From Pelargonium x hortorum (taxonomy: Eukaryota; Streptophyta; Magnoliopsida; Geraniales; Geraniaceae): a stretch of 64,000 bases of DNA. A program made the position numbers and the translations under genes. The stretch lies in contig JAYMTJ010000047.1 of NCBI GenBank assembly GCA_036897525.1, positions 19,874 to 83,873 of the forward strand. The letters are read 5' to 3'. The notes under the pieces are model-generated. The model saw only the letters and a program-made list of their open reading frames with translations, did no database searches and was not told where the DNA came from. Of this stretch, positions 12,082 through 27,453 are shown piece after piece; the stretch's first letter is position 1; every line of letters begins with the position of its first letter.

Positions 12082-15000
12082 TTTAATTAAAAGAATTCGT
12101 TTAGCAGGGTCAGGACTTTTGCTCTGGGATTTTGAGAGTAATAAAAAACACTCTACTTAGGGATCCTTTAATATCCTTCTTTCTTTACATTATTAGAAGG
12201 CAAAGTATAAACCTAGAACAAGACCCTCATAAAAAAAAGCCAGACACCCAATAAGTTTAGGTCAGTCTGTTAAACTAAGTTCAATATTTCGAATTGAGTT
12301 TAAGGTCAGTCTGTATTATTGACAAGACTCTTTTTTATTTTACAAAAAACCATTTAAACAAACAAAACAATAGTGCTCCTCTTAAGGGGTTTCGCGCCTC
12401 TTTCTAGAGCTGCCGCTTGTTGTTTTTTCAGTGTAGGAACTTGTTTTACTTACTGAGAATTTCTTCGCTTTAGTTAGAGAGCAGGGAGTCTCTTGGGTAG
12501 TAAACAAAAGTGTCGCTCTATCCTATCTGACATCTATTAAGCTATAAAGAACTCTTTAAATTCAATTTAGCAGGCATGCATTTAAAACCTTATGATTCTA
12601 TTCTTGTTCCTCTTAATTATATCTTTTACACCACAAGAACTCAGTCTTTGGTATCTAGAAAATCCCAATATGTATTTTCAGAAAAGAGTATTTCCGTATT
12701 AATTAAGGTAAGGGTCCAAAAAATGAGAGGTCTCTAATCGAGAAATATTCGGAGAAATTTGAACTTCCCTTTTTAAGGCCTAAAATCCGGATAGAAAGAT
12801 GTACTTATGCTTAGTTAGTTAATATCATAAAACCCGCTTAAGTTTTAGCAGAGCTCCTAGTCTCCTAGTAATTACCAAGAATAGAATTTAGGGGAAGTCC
12901 GTTCCCTTAATTAACCCTAAATCTATAAGAGCACGACTTGAGAGAGGGATACTAAATAAACACCTTACCGACTCAACCATAAAGTCCTAATGCTCGTGCT
13001 AACCCCAAAGGCAACTCTTGAATATTTTACTAATAGTCTAAGGTTTCGTTACTTTTGTCATATACATATAGAGTTTATATCAAAGTTTATCCCTAAATTA
13101 AATAAGCAAAAAAAGTATCCGAGAGGAGTAATTCCCTATCGTTTTTAACAGCTTTAGTCACGGAATTTTAATAGCGGACATACCAGAACCTTAAGTACTC
13201 TTCGGATTAGGATCACTTTCCTGAAAAGAAGAAGCTTGCGTACATTTCCTGGCTAGCAGAAATTTATATATATTTTGCATTTTGAATAGAACAAAGGATT
13301 TAGAAAAGAGGGAGGGCTTTTCCTCTTATTATATATAGGTACGGGGAGTTCCCTGTAGTGAAGTCTTAAATTAAAAAAGTAGACATATTTATAATACATT
13401 GGTGTGAATGACATCAAGAATGCTAATGCTAGCCTTTCTTTTGACACACCCCTAACCCTTTACTTTAGATCTAAGGGAATCCCTTATTAAGCTGAGGACT
13501 TTCAAGACAGGGTATTTAAGTTTAATAAGGAAGACTAAGAGTAGTTAATACAAGTAAGTTGTATTTTTAAGGCTGTCAATTTATTCCCGAGTTACTTATT
13601 CTCTTTTCCTAACCAAATGCAAATTAAAAAAGGAGACTTTACAATACAATAGTGTCTACAAAATCTTTAGTAAAACTCAAGCATAGCACCTAACCGAAGT
13701 AAGCGGAAAGTACAAACAAACAGTAAATACCATGCATTATCCTCAGGAAAAGTAACGTAAACTTCCCAAGCTCTTACTTAATAGCGTTGCGGGGCATACT
13801 CTGTATGGGAGCGCGAGGTTATACACGTCGGTAAGAAGGCAGTACGCTATACAATAAAATCTAAGTTTTCAGATCATAAGAGAGGGATTTAGTAAGTTAT
13901 TAGCAGGTTCCTTATCAAAAAAAATCCCAGAAAGAGTGTGCTTACATCTACCGTTTACCTGGTATAATGAGATTTGAACCATCTACATCCAAAAGGGGTA
14001 ACCCGCGTTTTTAAACTAGCTTCAACATCTTGCTTTTAGCTTCCAATTAGTGCCTTCTAACTCTGTAAAGTGAAGAATATCTAACAAAAAAAAGGTAGCT
14101 ACTCTCTCTATAGAAATGAAAAAAAGTATAGAGTCAAATTATCTTTAATTGGGAGCTCCTAAGTAAGTTAAGTGCGGATTACTTAAAGTAAAGAGGTATC
14201 CTTTAATTAGGCTTTGTTTTATACATACTTTAGCTATATCCGAGTTTTTTTTTTCTTAAGATAAGAGGTGCAGAGCTCTATTTAGTTTCAAAATACCTTA
14301 CCTAGTAACGGATCATTCATAACACTGATGAGAAAGGATCCTCCTTCTCTGTTCAGTCTTATTATAATAGTAAGAAGTATTGGCCAAAAAAGTCATTAGA
14401 AACTCTTGTACTTTCTTGTGTTGTAAAGAGATTTAGTATGTTTATATGAAGTAACCCATTGCTCTTTTATCATCCCCTTAGGAGGGAAATACCTGTCTGT
14501 TCTGAGGAATTGACTTAACTTACAAAGAGTCAAAGTATCCCTGTCCCATATATTTTGAATACCAAAACTAAATCTACAAGGGGTGTTCCTTAAATATCTT
14601 AACTATACTCTCACTTCTTGTGTATATACTATCTAGAAACTAGAAAGATAAGGTTAAGCAGGTAATGAAAAGGGGTCCCATAGTCAAGTTTTTAGTGCTT
14701 TTACTATAATCATGCTTTTTAAACAGGATCTACTTTTTTAGTATCGTAGTTTAGGAAAGGAGTTGGCCTGTTCGTTTCTGGGTTTCAGTGCGGATTACTG
14801 TTAACCAACAGTAATGGGTTTTTCCGGTAAAGGTAAAGAATATAGAGTTCAAGCCTGCTTTTTAGTTGTTGGTCTTATCTTATAGTCTGTACTAATACTA
14901 TATATAGCGTTAACCTTCTTCACTTCGTTTAGTTTTGTACTAACCTATAGTTCAATGCTTTATCTCTGCAAACTTTTATTTGTTCTAACCAAAAAGTCTA

Positions 15001-18000
15001 AGAAGGAACTTACATTAAGAACACAGCCCTCTGAAATTACCCGCTTGTTTCTTAGCTGTCGAAGTCAACTAGGCCAAGGAATCCGGTGTAGCTATTGTCT
15101 TTCTTTGTTAGCAGGCGCAAGGAAGGTTAACTAGGCCCAAGTGAAAGCAGTAGCTATTGTGTAGTGCAGCTTCTCTCAGGAGAGAGAATCCGATCTATCT
15201 GTAAAGGGATAAGTTCCTAAACTCTTAGAAATTCTATGGTAAGCGAGGGGAGTAGAGCAGACAGATTCTGATTGGTATTCTAGCATTCTTAGCAGCCGGT
15301 TATTAGACATATGATATCTTGGTAATGGACATAAGAATAGAGGACTGAGATTCTCTCTTAATCATGGCGGGACTGGAGCTATGCTAAACTCTTAGCTGTG
15401 AGGTGAAGGGCTTTCCAAGGTAAGGAAGTTCTTATCAGTTCCGCTAGACCATATTCACAGTATTCTGTAGCTAATGTATTCTTAACTTATGACAGCAGGT
15501 TTTGTTAAAGCTTTTCCCTCTACTTTGTAATTCCTGAACCGGTAATGTACTTCGGACCAACCAACTAACCAGTCCTTTATTTAAGCCGATGAGCTGGCAA
15601 AGGAGTTCAAAAGAATGGTAGCTCTTGGCAAATCTTCCGCTTTTGTTTGTGAGAGTGGATTCCTAATTATTTCTTTTGGATAGAAAGGGACTCTCTAATA
15701 TATCCTAGGAACTTACTCTCTGAATTGTTTATTGTTAAGGCCAAGCAGTTGCTTCTACTTCTAAGAAACGAGTTCCTGTTTTTAGTGTACTATTTAATAA
15801 GGAACATTCCGATAAAAGCTAATATCCTTGTAAGCAGTCCAAGCTCTTAGTCTTCCTGGAGGAAAGCAGTCGTGCCTCTAATTGTAGCTCTTCATGGATT
15901 TAGGAGAACATCTTTCTTTTCCTTTTTGAGTTTAGAGTATAGGAGTTGGGTTCCTATTATCTTTCTATTTCAGGTTACCATTTTCTGAGTGTATAGAATA
16001 TTTAAAGAGCTTCATTTTCTATTCATTTAGTAATTGAAAGTTTGTCCTTAATTATTTATTGTGCAGGTTATAGTGAAAGAATCTATCTACACAGGCAGAC
16101 ATTGCTGGTAAAGGAATAGAAGCTAATGCTAATAAAGACTAAAAGGAGGTACCTGTATTTGTTTGTAGTTTAACAGAGTCAATTCTTTCTACAGGAGTTT
16201 AAGTTTAGGGAATTCATCAATTTCTAAGAATTACCTATCTAAACAAGTAAGAGCACGAATTGAAAGACAACTCTAAATCCACTCTTTAAAGAAATTAGAG
16301 CTTTCCCTCTTAGAGTCATTATACATACTATTATAGAATAAAGTCTTTCTTTCCCTGAAGAACAAAGCCTTCAACAACTGTCAAAGCTGAATACAAAACC
16401 CATTCCTATGAATCTGGTTCAAGGTAATTCTCTACTTTATTTGCTCTATCTATTCCATCTCACTTAAAACACCTACAAAGAATGCAATTTAGAGAGAGTT
16501 ATATCGAGTTCCTAAACTGTAAGGGTATATACTATCTCTCAAAGGAATAGAATCTTTGCAATACAAAACCTGGAATACAAGATCAAAATCTAATACTCCT
16601 GTTAAACCCATCCCTAATTATTAGGACTATACAAGCTAAAAAAGCTTCCTATAATTAAGGCTACAAGACAAGATCTTTTTTAAGGGAATCAGAAATAGGA
16701 ATATCCGGTCTAATAAAAGTCTCTCTTAATTTCTCCTAGCAATCTATATCTAGACTTCAAAAGGACTTCCTTAAAGCAGGACTTTTTTACAGATAGAAAG
16801 GATTCCAAGTCACGGATATGCTAGATATAAGAGAGCTTTCTTGTCATCTTACTTATGAGAGTAGCATTTACTATTCATTTACTTATAATAAGATAATAAG
16901 AAAATGGAACGGATTATAGACACTGGGAATTTGATTCGAACCGATGACAGACTTCAAAATTGCAACTGTTTTAACTGTTTAGAAAGGTAAGCTAAGAAAT
17001 TTCAGGAGGATGGGATTTCATTAATCAGGAGATAGGTCTTGAGGCTGTTACACAACAAACAGATAGAGGGATTTCCTACAAATAAATGGAATTGGCTAGT
17101 TTCTTATTTTTATCAGGATCTTACTTACGTTACTTCGGAAAAACTTCAATATCTCTAACTAAGTGATCTACTTGATCGGGATTTCTAAATTCTTTACTAT
17201 ATCAGGAACTTTGACTTTTTTATATAACTTATTTAACTTATTCCTACTCTATTTTTCTGGGATTGAACTTAACCGGAACCTTACTTCTACCTTTAAACTA
17301 GTAAGAAACCCAAATCCCTTACCTTAAGCCTAATTTCCACTTCTATTTTTACATTTCATTTATCAGTTTAGTGTTATTATGTGAAGCTCTAACAAATAGG
17401 TCCTTTTTTTCTCCTAAGGAACCCTTATTTACTACTATTTACTATAAATAGATTACTGAAAACTGGGATTCCTTTTGCGCGCCTCCGTAATATTTAGACC
17501 ACGAAACACACTAAGTTTTAGAAATAACAAGAAAATTGAGAGAAAAGCAAGACCAAAGGGGTCAACTTATGAAAGAGTTTTGACTCAATATTAGTAGAAT
17601 ACAGTAGGGACGGATCAATTAAGTCCTGTGATAGAAAGCAAGCTCAATTTCTCTTGGAAGTTTCAGAAAGAAGGGTTTTTGATTTCCTAGGTCACAGTCA
17701 CGAAGTCCTTGGTTGAAGGAAAAGAGCTCTAGCAATTTGTCTAGAAATCGCTATCCTAGGGTTCTTTTATATAATACTCAGCAATAGTTATTCTTTGTCT
17801 TACTTCAAATTCTTTCGTAAAATTACATTAGATATTGATACCCCAGATTTCTCTTTTTAATCTTTTGCATGCTATACTTATTATAGAATCAATTTGTATC
17901 CCTAGTTATGAAACCTAGTAAAAGTATTTACATATCAACTATCTCTAAGATTCTAGACAAGCATTCCGCTTTAAGCCGCTCAGCCATCCCTCCGGTGTCT

Positions 18001-21000
18001 CATATAATATAATAGACAAGATCCTAGTCATCGATTTCTTCCTTTATTTAAGTGATTAACCAAACAGAGGTTAGACTTCTAAAGCTCTTTCCTCTAAAAA
18101 AACGATAAGCTACAAAAGGCATAAGATTCCTTAGAGTACTATCTATACTTTCTAAAGAACTATAATTAATACACAGAGAATACTTAGAACTCCTAAGCTA
18201 TATATAATTACTAATACTATAGAATATAAGAATACCTCTTTACAAACAATATACAGGTAACTGGAGGAACCCTAATAGCAAGCTCCATAAGAAAGGTATA
18301 GGTAGTATGCTATGGATCTGAGGGCAAGTAAGGCTCCTAAGTTTCGGGGGGATAGGAGCGCTAACTTGGGTCTTTTATCAGCATATGACTCTACAGTTGA
18401 TAACCAGTTAACTGATAAACCAAGATTTCCTTTTTATCCGGGTTTATGTAGGGATCCGTTACAGAAGGCTTATCTTACGTACTATGTACTATAAGGAAAG
18501 GAATACCCAATGGAATATCCAGCCCTCAACAAGAATCCTGGGGGGTTCAAGTCGTATCACTTACAGGTTAAACTCTATTTAGTGCTTCCGGGCTTCGTTC
18601 TGAAAATAGACTTTGATATTTTACAAAACCTTAGTTCTTTGCCCCAGTTCTGGTTTTTGAGGAAATCCCACAGTTTTTTTTAGAAGAAAAAGGGTTCATT
18701 TTGTTTTATTAGAGCTTTTCTCAGTAAGAGTTAGACCCATATTAGATTACATTTAAGAGCCTCGTACTTTTCGAAGTTAGCCAGTTAGATTAAGATTTAA
18801 TTGCCTTATTTTTCTTTTACCAGAGAAAGTGAGGAAAACTTGTACACTTTAAAGGAGCTGTAGCATATGGTGAATTAGATTTCCTTTGTTCTTATACAGG
18901 AGACCTAACCCAAGTAACTCCTTTCAAGCTCTCGAGAAAGCGGATTCTGTACCGATATCCAAGATTTGAATACAATTCTATTGGATGCGGGAAAAGATTT
19001 ATACACTTACAGCTCATGTTTTTTTATACTTTTAAGGAATGCCAATGCTCTCAATGAAGCAAGTTAAAGCTAACGGGCCCATTACATACCAGATAAGGCG
19101 CCTCCCCGTCTTCTACCAAGAAGTTACTACTTTTGGCAAAGGAATCCACCCCATTCTTTCTCGAGGTTGAACCGCCCAAGAGCCCTCCCTATGAGAATTC
19201 CTATAACTTTTATTGATATGGGACAGGGTATAAGGAGTCAAATATGCATCTTAGTAGCTTATACATTCAAATGTAAGAGGTCTCTTGTAATAAAACCTGA
19301 TTCTTTAGTTTTTGTTACTATCTTGTTCTGACATATATTTAATGGATATACTTAAACTCGTGTAAGAAGTCTTATATCCCAAATTTCCTTAAAAATAACT
19401 AAGTAAGCTAGGCCAGATTATGATAGGTCTAAGAAATCAAACTTCTAATTCTTTCTATAAAATTTTTAATAATCATTGTAAGCAGAGTCGCATAATAAGG
19501 ATTAAACTTACTTAAATGCCAACAGCTTAAGGTAGTAAAAGTCAATCTATTTTATAAAATGTCAATAGTTTTTTCCAGGAATCCGTGTTCGAAGTTTTAT
19601 CTGTAAGCTAAGCACCGGTAGGGTAAACTCCGAGAATCTAGCGGTTCCTTTATATAAGGGAAGAACGGGATCGCTAGGGGTGCATCTCATGCTTTTACTA
19701 AGTTTTCTTTTTTTTATGGGCCCTGTATTCAGATAAGATGTTATTTTTGGATTACCAGGTATATAAGGGTAGAGTATACCATGACTAGAATACTACAAAT
19801 TCTTATTCGTTTTTATTAGATTTCCCGATTCATCAGTTGGCCTTAGACTCTGATATTAAATAAAGTATTAAATAAAGTTCCATGTCATGCATGAGGAAAG
19901 GCCCCCAATATAGTACCATACTCTGGACGAGTTGCTATTAAAAATGCAAGCACAAGAATTAATATAATCCTCAAGATTTAGGCATAATAGCAAAGTAGCT
20001 AGAGGCGCTGTGAGCTAGGGAGTCCTCATTAATATTCAAGGACTTTCTTCCTTGTATACCCGTAGTAATTACTGACACATGAGTCTCCAAAAACTCCTAA
20101 GGAAAAGAAAAGGTAACTAACCTCTTTCTGCTATACTTCGGCTATATATAAATTTGGATTGCTTTTGATGCCCCTAATTGCAAGGAGTTTTTTTTACTAC
20201 ATTTTATTAAATAGATATAAATTATCTATTTAGAAGTCGTACTTGAGATCCGGATTTCTCTACTAGGAATATAGCACTCCAATATCAAAAAACATATTTA
20301 GAATGGATACACTTTTTTTTTCAAATGAAACTAAAGTTAGCAGGGACTAAAGCATTCAGGAAAAAAGGATACCTTATTTTTTTGTATAAAGGCATTCTTC
20401 ACTAAACCCAAAAAGCATAAGCAGGTCCTCTAGCTACCTACAGGGAACCCCTTTGTTACTAATTAAAGCTTAGGATAATATTACTAAATCTATCTACTAT
20501 AAAGGAGAAACAACACTTAGTGGGCTCTGTGAAGTGAAGATGCCCCACAAATACCTTAACTCAAAAAATTAAGGGCTAGATATAGGGAAGAGGCAGAGAG
20601 AAGTAGCTACTTGTGCTCAACTCCTTTGTGGTAACCGAAAGAACTACATAAATTCGGGGTTCCTATAGCTAAGAATTCCAATTTATCTCCACTGTTTTGT
20701 TTTATTAAAAAAACCCTTTATCTATCAAAAAGAGAGGGTGCTACATAACCCAACTTAGAACGGATCCTGTTGATTATCACCTCTCCTCTTGAATAATGAC
20801 TCTCAAAGAAAGGTTGACTTACCCTGACACATAGGGCATCCGTTTCCGGGGATCTATTTTAATACTAAAAACTTAAGGTCAACAGGCATTAAGAATTTTT
20901 TTCTTTAGGAGAGTCCCTTCGAATAAGAGCTTCCATATTACTTTATAGAGTATGCTCCTTTTTTTAGGTGCATTCTTAGTCGTGTACTGGCTGCAAAAAA

Positions 21001-22000
21001 GTGCTTTCATTAAGGATGCTTTGAAGCATTTAAACGGCAACTCTCTAAAGCAAGGGAAAGGGAGCTCTATACCGGCGCACGTGTCTACTATACAAACAAA
21101 TAAGATAAGCGGAATTTAGCCTTTCGATCAACCAACTGTAAAAGACACATAAAGATTTTTAACTAAGAGTTGTATTATTCCTTTCGATTGCATTGTAACA
21201 TACCCCTTTATTAATAGGTACCACTTCCCTTCGTTGACTTTTGTCTGCCTGGATAAACAACCTCGATAGGGTTGCATAAATCTATTTTAGTTTTCAGTAT
21301 GGGACACTAAAAAGCCTCCGTAAGGAAGGATTGGCCCATTGTCTTACGTTTGTTAAAGAGTCCTTAATTAGGATTTACCGGAATAGTTAAGGGAGGGCCT
21401 TTCTCCTATTTCTTTTCTGGAGCGTAAATACATAAAAAGGAATTCCTAAGAAAAGACCTCAGCGATACACATTTTTTTGTGTCTTTAATCTTAAGGAAGA
21501 ATTATTGCTAAGAGGAAAGTGAAACCGGTATGCCTGGAGAAAACTTGAGAGATAAAACAGGAAAAGTTTAAACCCTTAGTGAGTACACCCTTGAAATATA
21601 TGTCATAATGTAAAGAAAGGAGCATCCTACTTTTGCACTTGACTTTTGGGTTTTCACTAAATAGTGATGAGCAAGGTAAGAGGGAGCTATAGTCGAATAA
21701 CAAGCCAGAACTGGGTTATACTCTGTACTTTTAGATATCGGAAATACCTGGTAATATTCTTTTTCATATTCATAGTTTATTTCTTCTTGAAACAAGTTAG
21801 AGGATTAAAATCTAGCAAGGGAACCGCTATATAACAAGGGTCGTTGCTTATATAAGGTTAGTACGGAATACTACAGATATTTTCTTCGCGGGTAGCCTTT
21901 TATCTTATCTAGCTTTGCAGTGCCGAGACTTTACAAAATGGGTCTAGTCTATCTAAAAGCCTAAAACAGAATTTTAAAAGGTTCTATTACTTTTCGTTAT
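12082..22000. other. noncoding, no recognisable gene
   Basis: No gene recognised. Visible items are GC-core palindromes: GGGA-GT-TCCC at 13344-13353, GGGGTCCC at 14672-14679, GGGCCC at 19075 and 19718, GGGAACCC at 20443-20450. A T-arm-like GATTCGAACC near 16931 and ATTTGAACC near 13973 (both minus strand) have no supporting cloverleaf. About 15.0-16.6 kb again shows the palindrome-poor texture. Confidence 0.7.
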
Positions 22001-22374
22001 CAATTCGAAATGAGATACTCGGTGTTATAGGGCTGCGCTGGTCTAGGCACTATATTAAACTCAAGTTACATCTATCTAAGGAGTGAAAAATAAGAATAAG
22101 TTAACATCTTTTAGGGTTTCTAAAAATCTACACAGCCTTTAGTTACTTAGTTATTTGAGGATTCCTTAAGGTAAGCAAGATGTTTTCATTGGAAGAGCTA
22201 CTTTTTGTATTTAGACAGGTTAATGTAAGCAATTTAATATTATATAATTGTAGGTTTTCGCTGTAAGGATTTACAGGATTAAAGAAGGTCCCCGGTATTC
22301 ATAGATATGCGCGGGGGCTCCACGATGTAGTAGGCATTAAAAGTAAGGAGGGCTTAGAGAAAACGCATTCGTAA

Positions 22375-22384
22375 AGGGATCCCT
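22375..22384. repeat. AGGGATCCCT palindrome, copy 1
   Basis: Perfect ten-base palindrome. With two preceding A residues it shares 12 bases (AAAGGGATCCCT) with the copy at 57938. Confidence 0.85.
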
Positions 22385-25300
22385 GTGCTTTGGTATATGG
22401 ATATATAAAGAAACAAATCCTATTGTTAATGGGTTACGTATAAAATTCCTTTTAATTGTAGCAGATCCCTGCCCTTAGTAAGTTTTACGCATTGAAATCC
22501 GAGATATGATATACTATTATATACAAAGAGACCGCATTTCACAAGGGATTTCTCATAGGTCAAACAAGCTCCAGTTATAGTCTCTAGATTTCTCTATTAC
22601 TGTAAACTAGTAGGGGCCTTTTGTATTATTTTCAATACTCTTTCTTAATTGTTAAGAAACTGCTTTTTTAAGAGCACTCGGGAGTAGATTAAAGACAGGA
22701 CTAATAATTTGAGGTTAACGCGTATCCCTGGGTTGTATTCTTACTAATATTCCATAAGGGCATTTTGTAGGCAGTGCTCTTATAGACGGACGACTAAATA
22801 CACGAACCCGCTTGGGTAAAGGAAGAAGATAAAGTAATACATAGTAAATTGATTAACAAACAGGTTAGCCATCTTCCCTAGTGAGTAAAGCAGCTTTGAG
22901 TTGATAAAGAATAGATTTTTTTTTTGTAATCTTAACCCGTTGACAAGGAAAACAATAAAAGGGTTTTATAAAGACAAAACACCATTCGCAGTGCAATCCC
23001 ATTCCTTACGAAAGCATTTCATTTATGGGACTCTCCTGTTCTATATAGGCACTACTAGTCTATAGCCCGTCTTTACTAATAATATACAAATAGTGAAAAA
23101 ATGACCTGCCATCAGGGGGTACTGGGGAGAAAAAGAAAGCTTTACTTTTCTAATTGGGGTTAAGCAATCGAAACTCGATATAAGCAAGAATTCTTTACAA
23201 TATGAAGGTTCCTGCAACTCGAAACCCCTATAAAATGGCATCTTCTAAGGTAAGGAAAGTTAGCTGCCCCCTATCTTTTAATATAGTAAGGCGGGTTTAG
23301 TTCTAAATCTAAAGAAAGGTAGAACCCAGAAGAGTAGGACTCATGATACCGAGCTAGAGTCAGGCTTCTCAGAGGAGTTTGGGTTATAATAAAGCAGCAG
23401 GTCTAGGCAGTAAGGCATATGAAACAAGGCTGCGAAGTATACTATAAGGTATTCAGTACTATCATCAGACTATACTAAAGGACCCTTCAGTCAGGCAGAG
23501 TCACTATTACAAGACTCTACCGGGTTTCTTTCCTCCCATGTCAGGAACTACAGAGTACTTTTAGGAAGATAGCTTCGACTAAAGAACTCCTAATGAAATG
23601 AAGCTATTCCTATTCTTCTAATTCTTGTCTAGATCAGTCACTTCAAAATAGATGAAACTTTCATTTACATTTAAGGAAGACTTTGTTTTCGTACTATTCT
23701 TTTTGGATTCCTAGCTAAGGCCTTTCTCTCCCTAATCTACTCTATCCAGTTGAAAACCCCCTTTAAGCTACAAACTCTCTTAAGAAGTGAAAGCTCCTAT
23801 CCTATCCTAAGTGAGAGAGTGATTACAAAGAATAGTGAAGGTCTAGCTCAGAGGGAAGCGATGATGCAGAAGCAGAGCAAACAAGTTTCGAAGACAAGAA
23901 GGGCAAATCAATAGCGAGTAAGTTAGGTAGAAATAAAGATTGGGTTATTCAGTAGGAGTCTTGTATTAGCAATCTTTCTAACGCTAACCCTTCTCTTTTC
24001 TATAGCAAGAACTGCCAAAAGGGAGAGACCTTAACAAACTATATCTAATACTTAATTCACTATCTATATACTATAATAAAAGACTAATCAATTACTAAAG
24101 AACTCCATAACTAAGAGAATCCCTCTATACATATACTTCTAACTTCTATAACTCTTTTCCTTCCTTACAATAAGAAGACTCATAACAGCAAGAGTAGACT
24201 CCCCTAAGTGAAGATAGAGAGGTCCTACTATTAAAAAGACGGCTGTAGGAGCTCCAGTAGAGAACTCTAAAGCAAAAAGCCTTTAAGTAAATAGGGCTCC
24301 TCTTGTTTAGCACGCAATCTGGGCTATTACGGGTTCTTTCTTCAAGATATAAAGAGGTTCAAGTAGACTTTGTTGAATTAGAGTCTTTTTTTATTAACTA
24401 GTTAAAAGGCATTTTTCCTGAATAAAAGTAAGGTTAGAAGTTTTCAAGTGATAAGAGCGTTCTTGGGTTTTTAGCGTATTACCCAGATTTCACAAGTTAG
24501 CTAGTTGTCTTTGTGCCGTTGAAAGTCTTAAATACGTCAAAGTTTTCAAGTTAGTTCCACTATGAGATTTTCTTTAGGTTTTGGATAGGAGCAAGTCAAG
24601 TAGGAGGTGGTGATACGTTTCCAGTCAATTTGTTTTGGTAAAGACTGAGGGAAGTGTTGGGATCCTAAAAGTCTGGTACTTGAACCCCTGGATTGCCTGT
24701 ATTCCGCAGCTATTTAAGGACAGTAAATCAAAGGTAATAAAGGACTGGTTTCATACTCTATTCTAATCCAGTTACAGGCAGTCTCTATGTAATGAGTAAG
24801 GTAACAAGTCCAGGGACTTACTCTCCTTTTAGGGTATTCTCCTTAGTTAAACTCTCTCCTAGAAGGTTTCTAACTATTTGTAACTAAAAGAAGTTCCTGA
24901 AACCGGGTTTTTTATTTTCTTAATAGAAGTGCTCTAAATAGGAAAGGAAAAGCTTTAAAACCCCAAGAGGAGCCTAGTTAAGGGCGGAGGTATTATTAAA
25001 CGACAAGGTCTAGGTAAGAGGGTTGTCTAATAATATGTATAATTATAAAAGGAAATCTGTTATGATTAAGTAAGAGTCAGGCTATCAAGATAGAGAAGGG
25101 AGCCTCTAGTACAGGAAACTGTTTCCTCGATTTCAGTCCTGATTTTTGCCTGTTTTGTAACCCTGATTTATGACCCAAAAAGTCTAGCTAAACCCTAAGA
25201 AATTGATAGTAACTAAAGCCCCCTTTAATTTAAGGATTCCGTTCTCTTTGTCGTTTCTTGAAAGCACTTCCCTTTTCATTTTAATGTCACATGTAGTGTC

Positions 25301-27442
25301 TTCCTTGCAGTTTAGTTAGAAGGTTACCCGCCGTATACAAGCAAGAAAAGGTTACCCGGTTTCTTAATAGCCTTATTTTTTTAAAGTAATTCTGAAATAG
25401 TAAACCAAGAGCTTCAAAAAAGGCCCCACTGGGTATCTAAAACTAAGGATACCTCCTATAAGTCAGTCACTTTGATATGGGTTTGCTTTAACAGGGATTT
25501 CCTGCTATTTACTTTTTAATGTGTAAGATTTTATTCCTGAATTTTAAGTTTAATTTAAAGTACGGTGTAGTAAAAGTGAAAAGTAGTCCTTCAACTCTCC
25601 TTTTGTCGGGGACTCCTTATTTATTAAAAGTATTGTATTGGCTTAACTAGAAATTCTATACAATACATAACTACCTACTAACAACTATCTAGTATAATCT
25701 CCTAGTATAATCTCATAGCTACACTATATAGAACCCATTATTAACTTACTCTTATAACTCTATAACTCACTAGCTACCTAAAAGGAAGACTGTCTTAGCT
25801 TACGTACCTGTTTACCCTATTAGTATTGGCTAGCCTCCCTTACATCCCTTCTAAGCCTTATGTTAGTGAAGTCTCCTGCTCCTACGCCTACTCCTAATCC
25901 ATGTTAATATGTTATCAGAATAAACTCTTGCTGTTACAACGACTTTCCTCCGCTAACGCTGCAGTCGGTAAGCTGGATACTCTCTTGCTCTATTAAGGTT
26001 TCGAGCCTCTCTATCAATAAGCTGCAAAAGGCATTGAGGGAGTGGAGTACACCTGAGCAAACTAAGCCACTGCTACTTACACTCTTTCAGTTAAGTGAAC
26101 TGACTTGAACCCTCGAGCCCCCTTTCTTTCTAGACTTGGTTTAACAATTACGGAAGCGATGTCTCAGCTATTTACAAGTTCTCTGTTTATAGAGTATGCC
26201 ACCCTTTTTGATTCACACACAAGATCTCCGGACTCTTTCTTTATCGTAAACTTTAGAAAGGTTACTTTTTTAAAACTCGATACCGATTATAGATCCAGCC
26301 TTCAACAATTCTTATAATTCCCGGTAAAGAGCTGTCCTTTTGAGGGGAATTCCTTAGACTTTTCTTGATTTTTGGTATAAGGGAGCCCTACTTTTTCTAT
26401 AACCGGATACCAATTCTATAAACAAAACCGGGTTTTTATGGGTTTTGCTATAGAGCGAGCATCCCTTTTTCTATCTCAATTTGGGAGGAATCTTGGGGAG
26501 TTTTATGGTATAGGTACTGATCAGATAGATAGATATAGCGGCTAGTGAAGGTGGTATGAAGATACAGAATACAAGTCAAAGTCTATCTCTTCAGGGTATA
26601 CAAAAAGGGGCTTTTTTTAGTCTAAAAAGAGGTCCTTAAAGAAAGACGGGGTCTTAGTGAGGCTCAATAGTAGGAGTCTGCTTACCTTTTCTGGATTCTA
26701 TATAAGAAATGAATACAAGTTATGGGGTTAGGGAAGTGCCTCTTTCAAAGCAAGTCAAAGAGTTCTATTCAAGGTTAACGAGACTGGGGCTTTAGTAGTA
26801 GTAAGCGGGGCGATGAGTACCGGTCTATTCTGCTAAGGAGGCTAGCTATCTTTCCTAGGTGTTTCGGGTTACGAGAGCTTTTGATAGGTTCTAATAGGAG
26901 AGGTTTTTCAATTCAAGAGTGGGGATATTCCGACTCAGGCTTTCAAGAGTTTGAGCAAGTCAGTAAAAGCGGTAGGCGCTGGCTATAAGGATCTTACCGG
27001 GTATCGGTCTAGATAAAAAGGACTCAACTCAGTCAAGCTATATCCCGAGAGGTCTCCCGATTTGGTTCATCAGAGTACAGGTACAGAATCCAAGTAGTTA
27101 CCAAGCAAAAATTTTTGGGGGTTATAAAGTTTTACACTTCTCGATAATCCAAAAGAGAGAAAAGAGGCAGTATATTTAGTTAGTTTAGTCATTTTGTAGT
27201 ATTTTAGTATGGTAGTTGAACTCGTGCACTCCTGTCTTACGGTTACGGTATTCCGGTTATGGGTACTCAGTAAGATATGGGATGCTTGAGACTCGATCAA
27301 AGGTTCCCTGTGTAAGGTACAGTTAGTTTCAATAGGAGTTTCCTATGCGTTAGTTTTGAATGCTGTAAAATCGGCAGTCTAACTTCCATTTTTGTGCGAA
27401 AGAGTTCCTTTAGGTTTAGGGTGTAATAGTATTTTCATGCAT

Positions 27443-27453
27443 AGGGAGTCCCT
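27443..27453. repeat. AGGGA-G-TCCCT inverted repeat with T run
   Basis: Five-base arms around a single G, directly followed by an eight-base T run. It is a clear example of the arrangement 'GC palindrome next to an A/T run' seen repeatedly in the window. Confidence 0.8.

Noticed and set aside
13955-14030. Minus-strand GGTTCAAAT preceded by TAGTTTAAAAACGCGGG, loosely like a mitochondrial tRNA
   Set aside because: Stems fail to close and no anticodon loop of seven bases can be placed.
16921-16990. Minus-strand sequence with GGTTCGAATC and an ACAG/CTGT pair, tRNA-like
   Set aside because: T-stem bases do not pair and no acceptor strand or plausible anticodon stem is present.
18312-18494. 60-codon frame beginning MDLRASKAPKF
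   Set aside because: Composition looks protein-like but no family, start context or neighbour supports it.
24670-24710. ACTTGAACCCC as a minus-strand tRNA T arm
   Set aside because: The T stem does not pair and nothing upstream resembles an anticodon arm.
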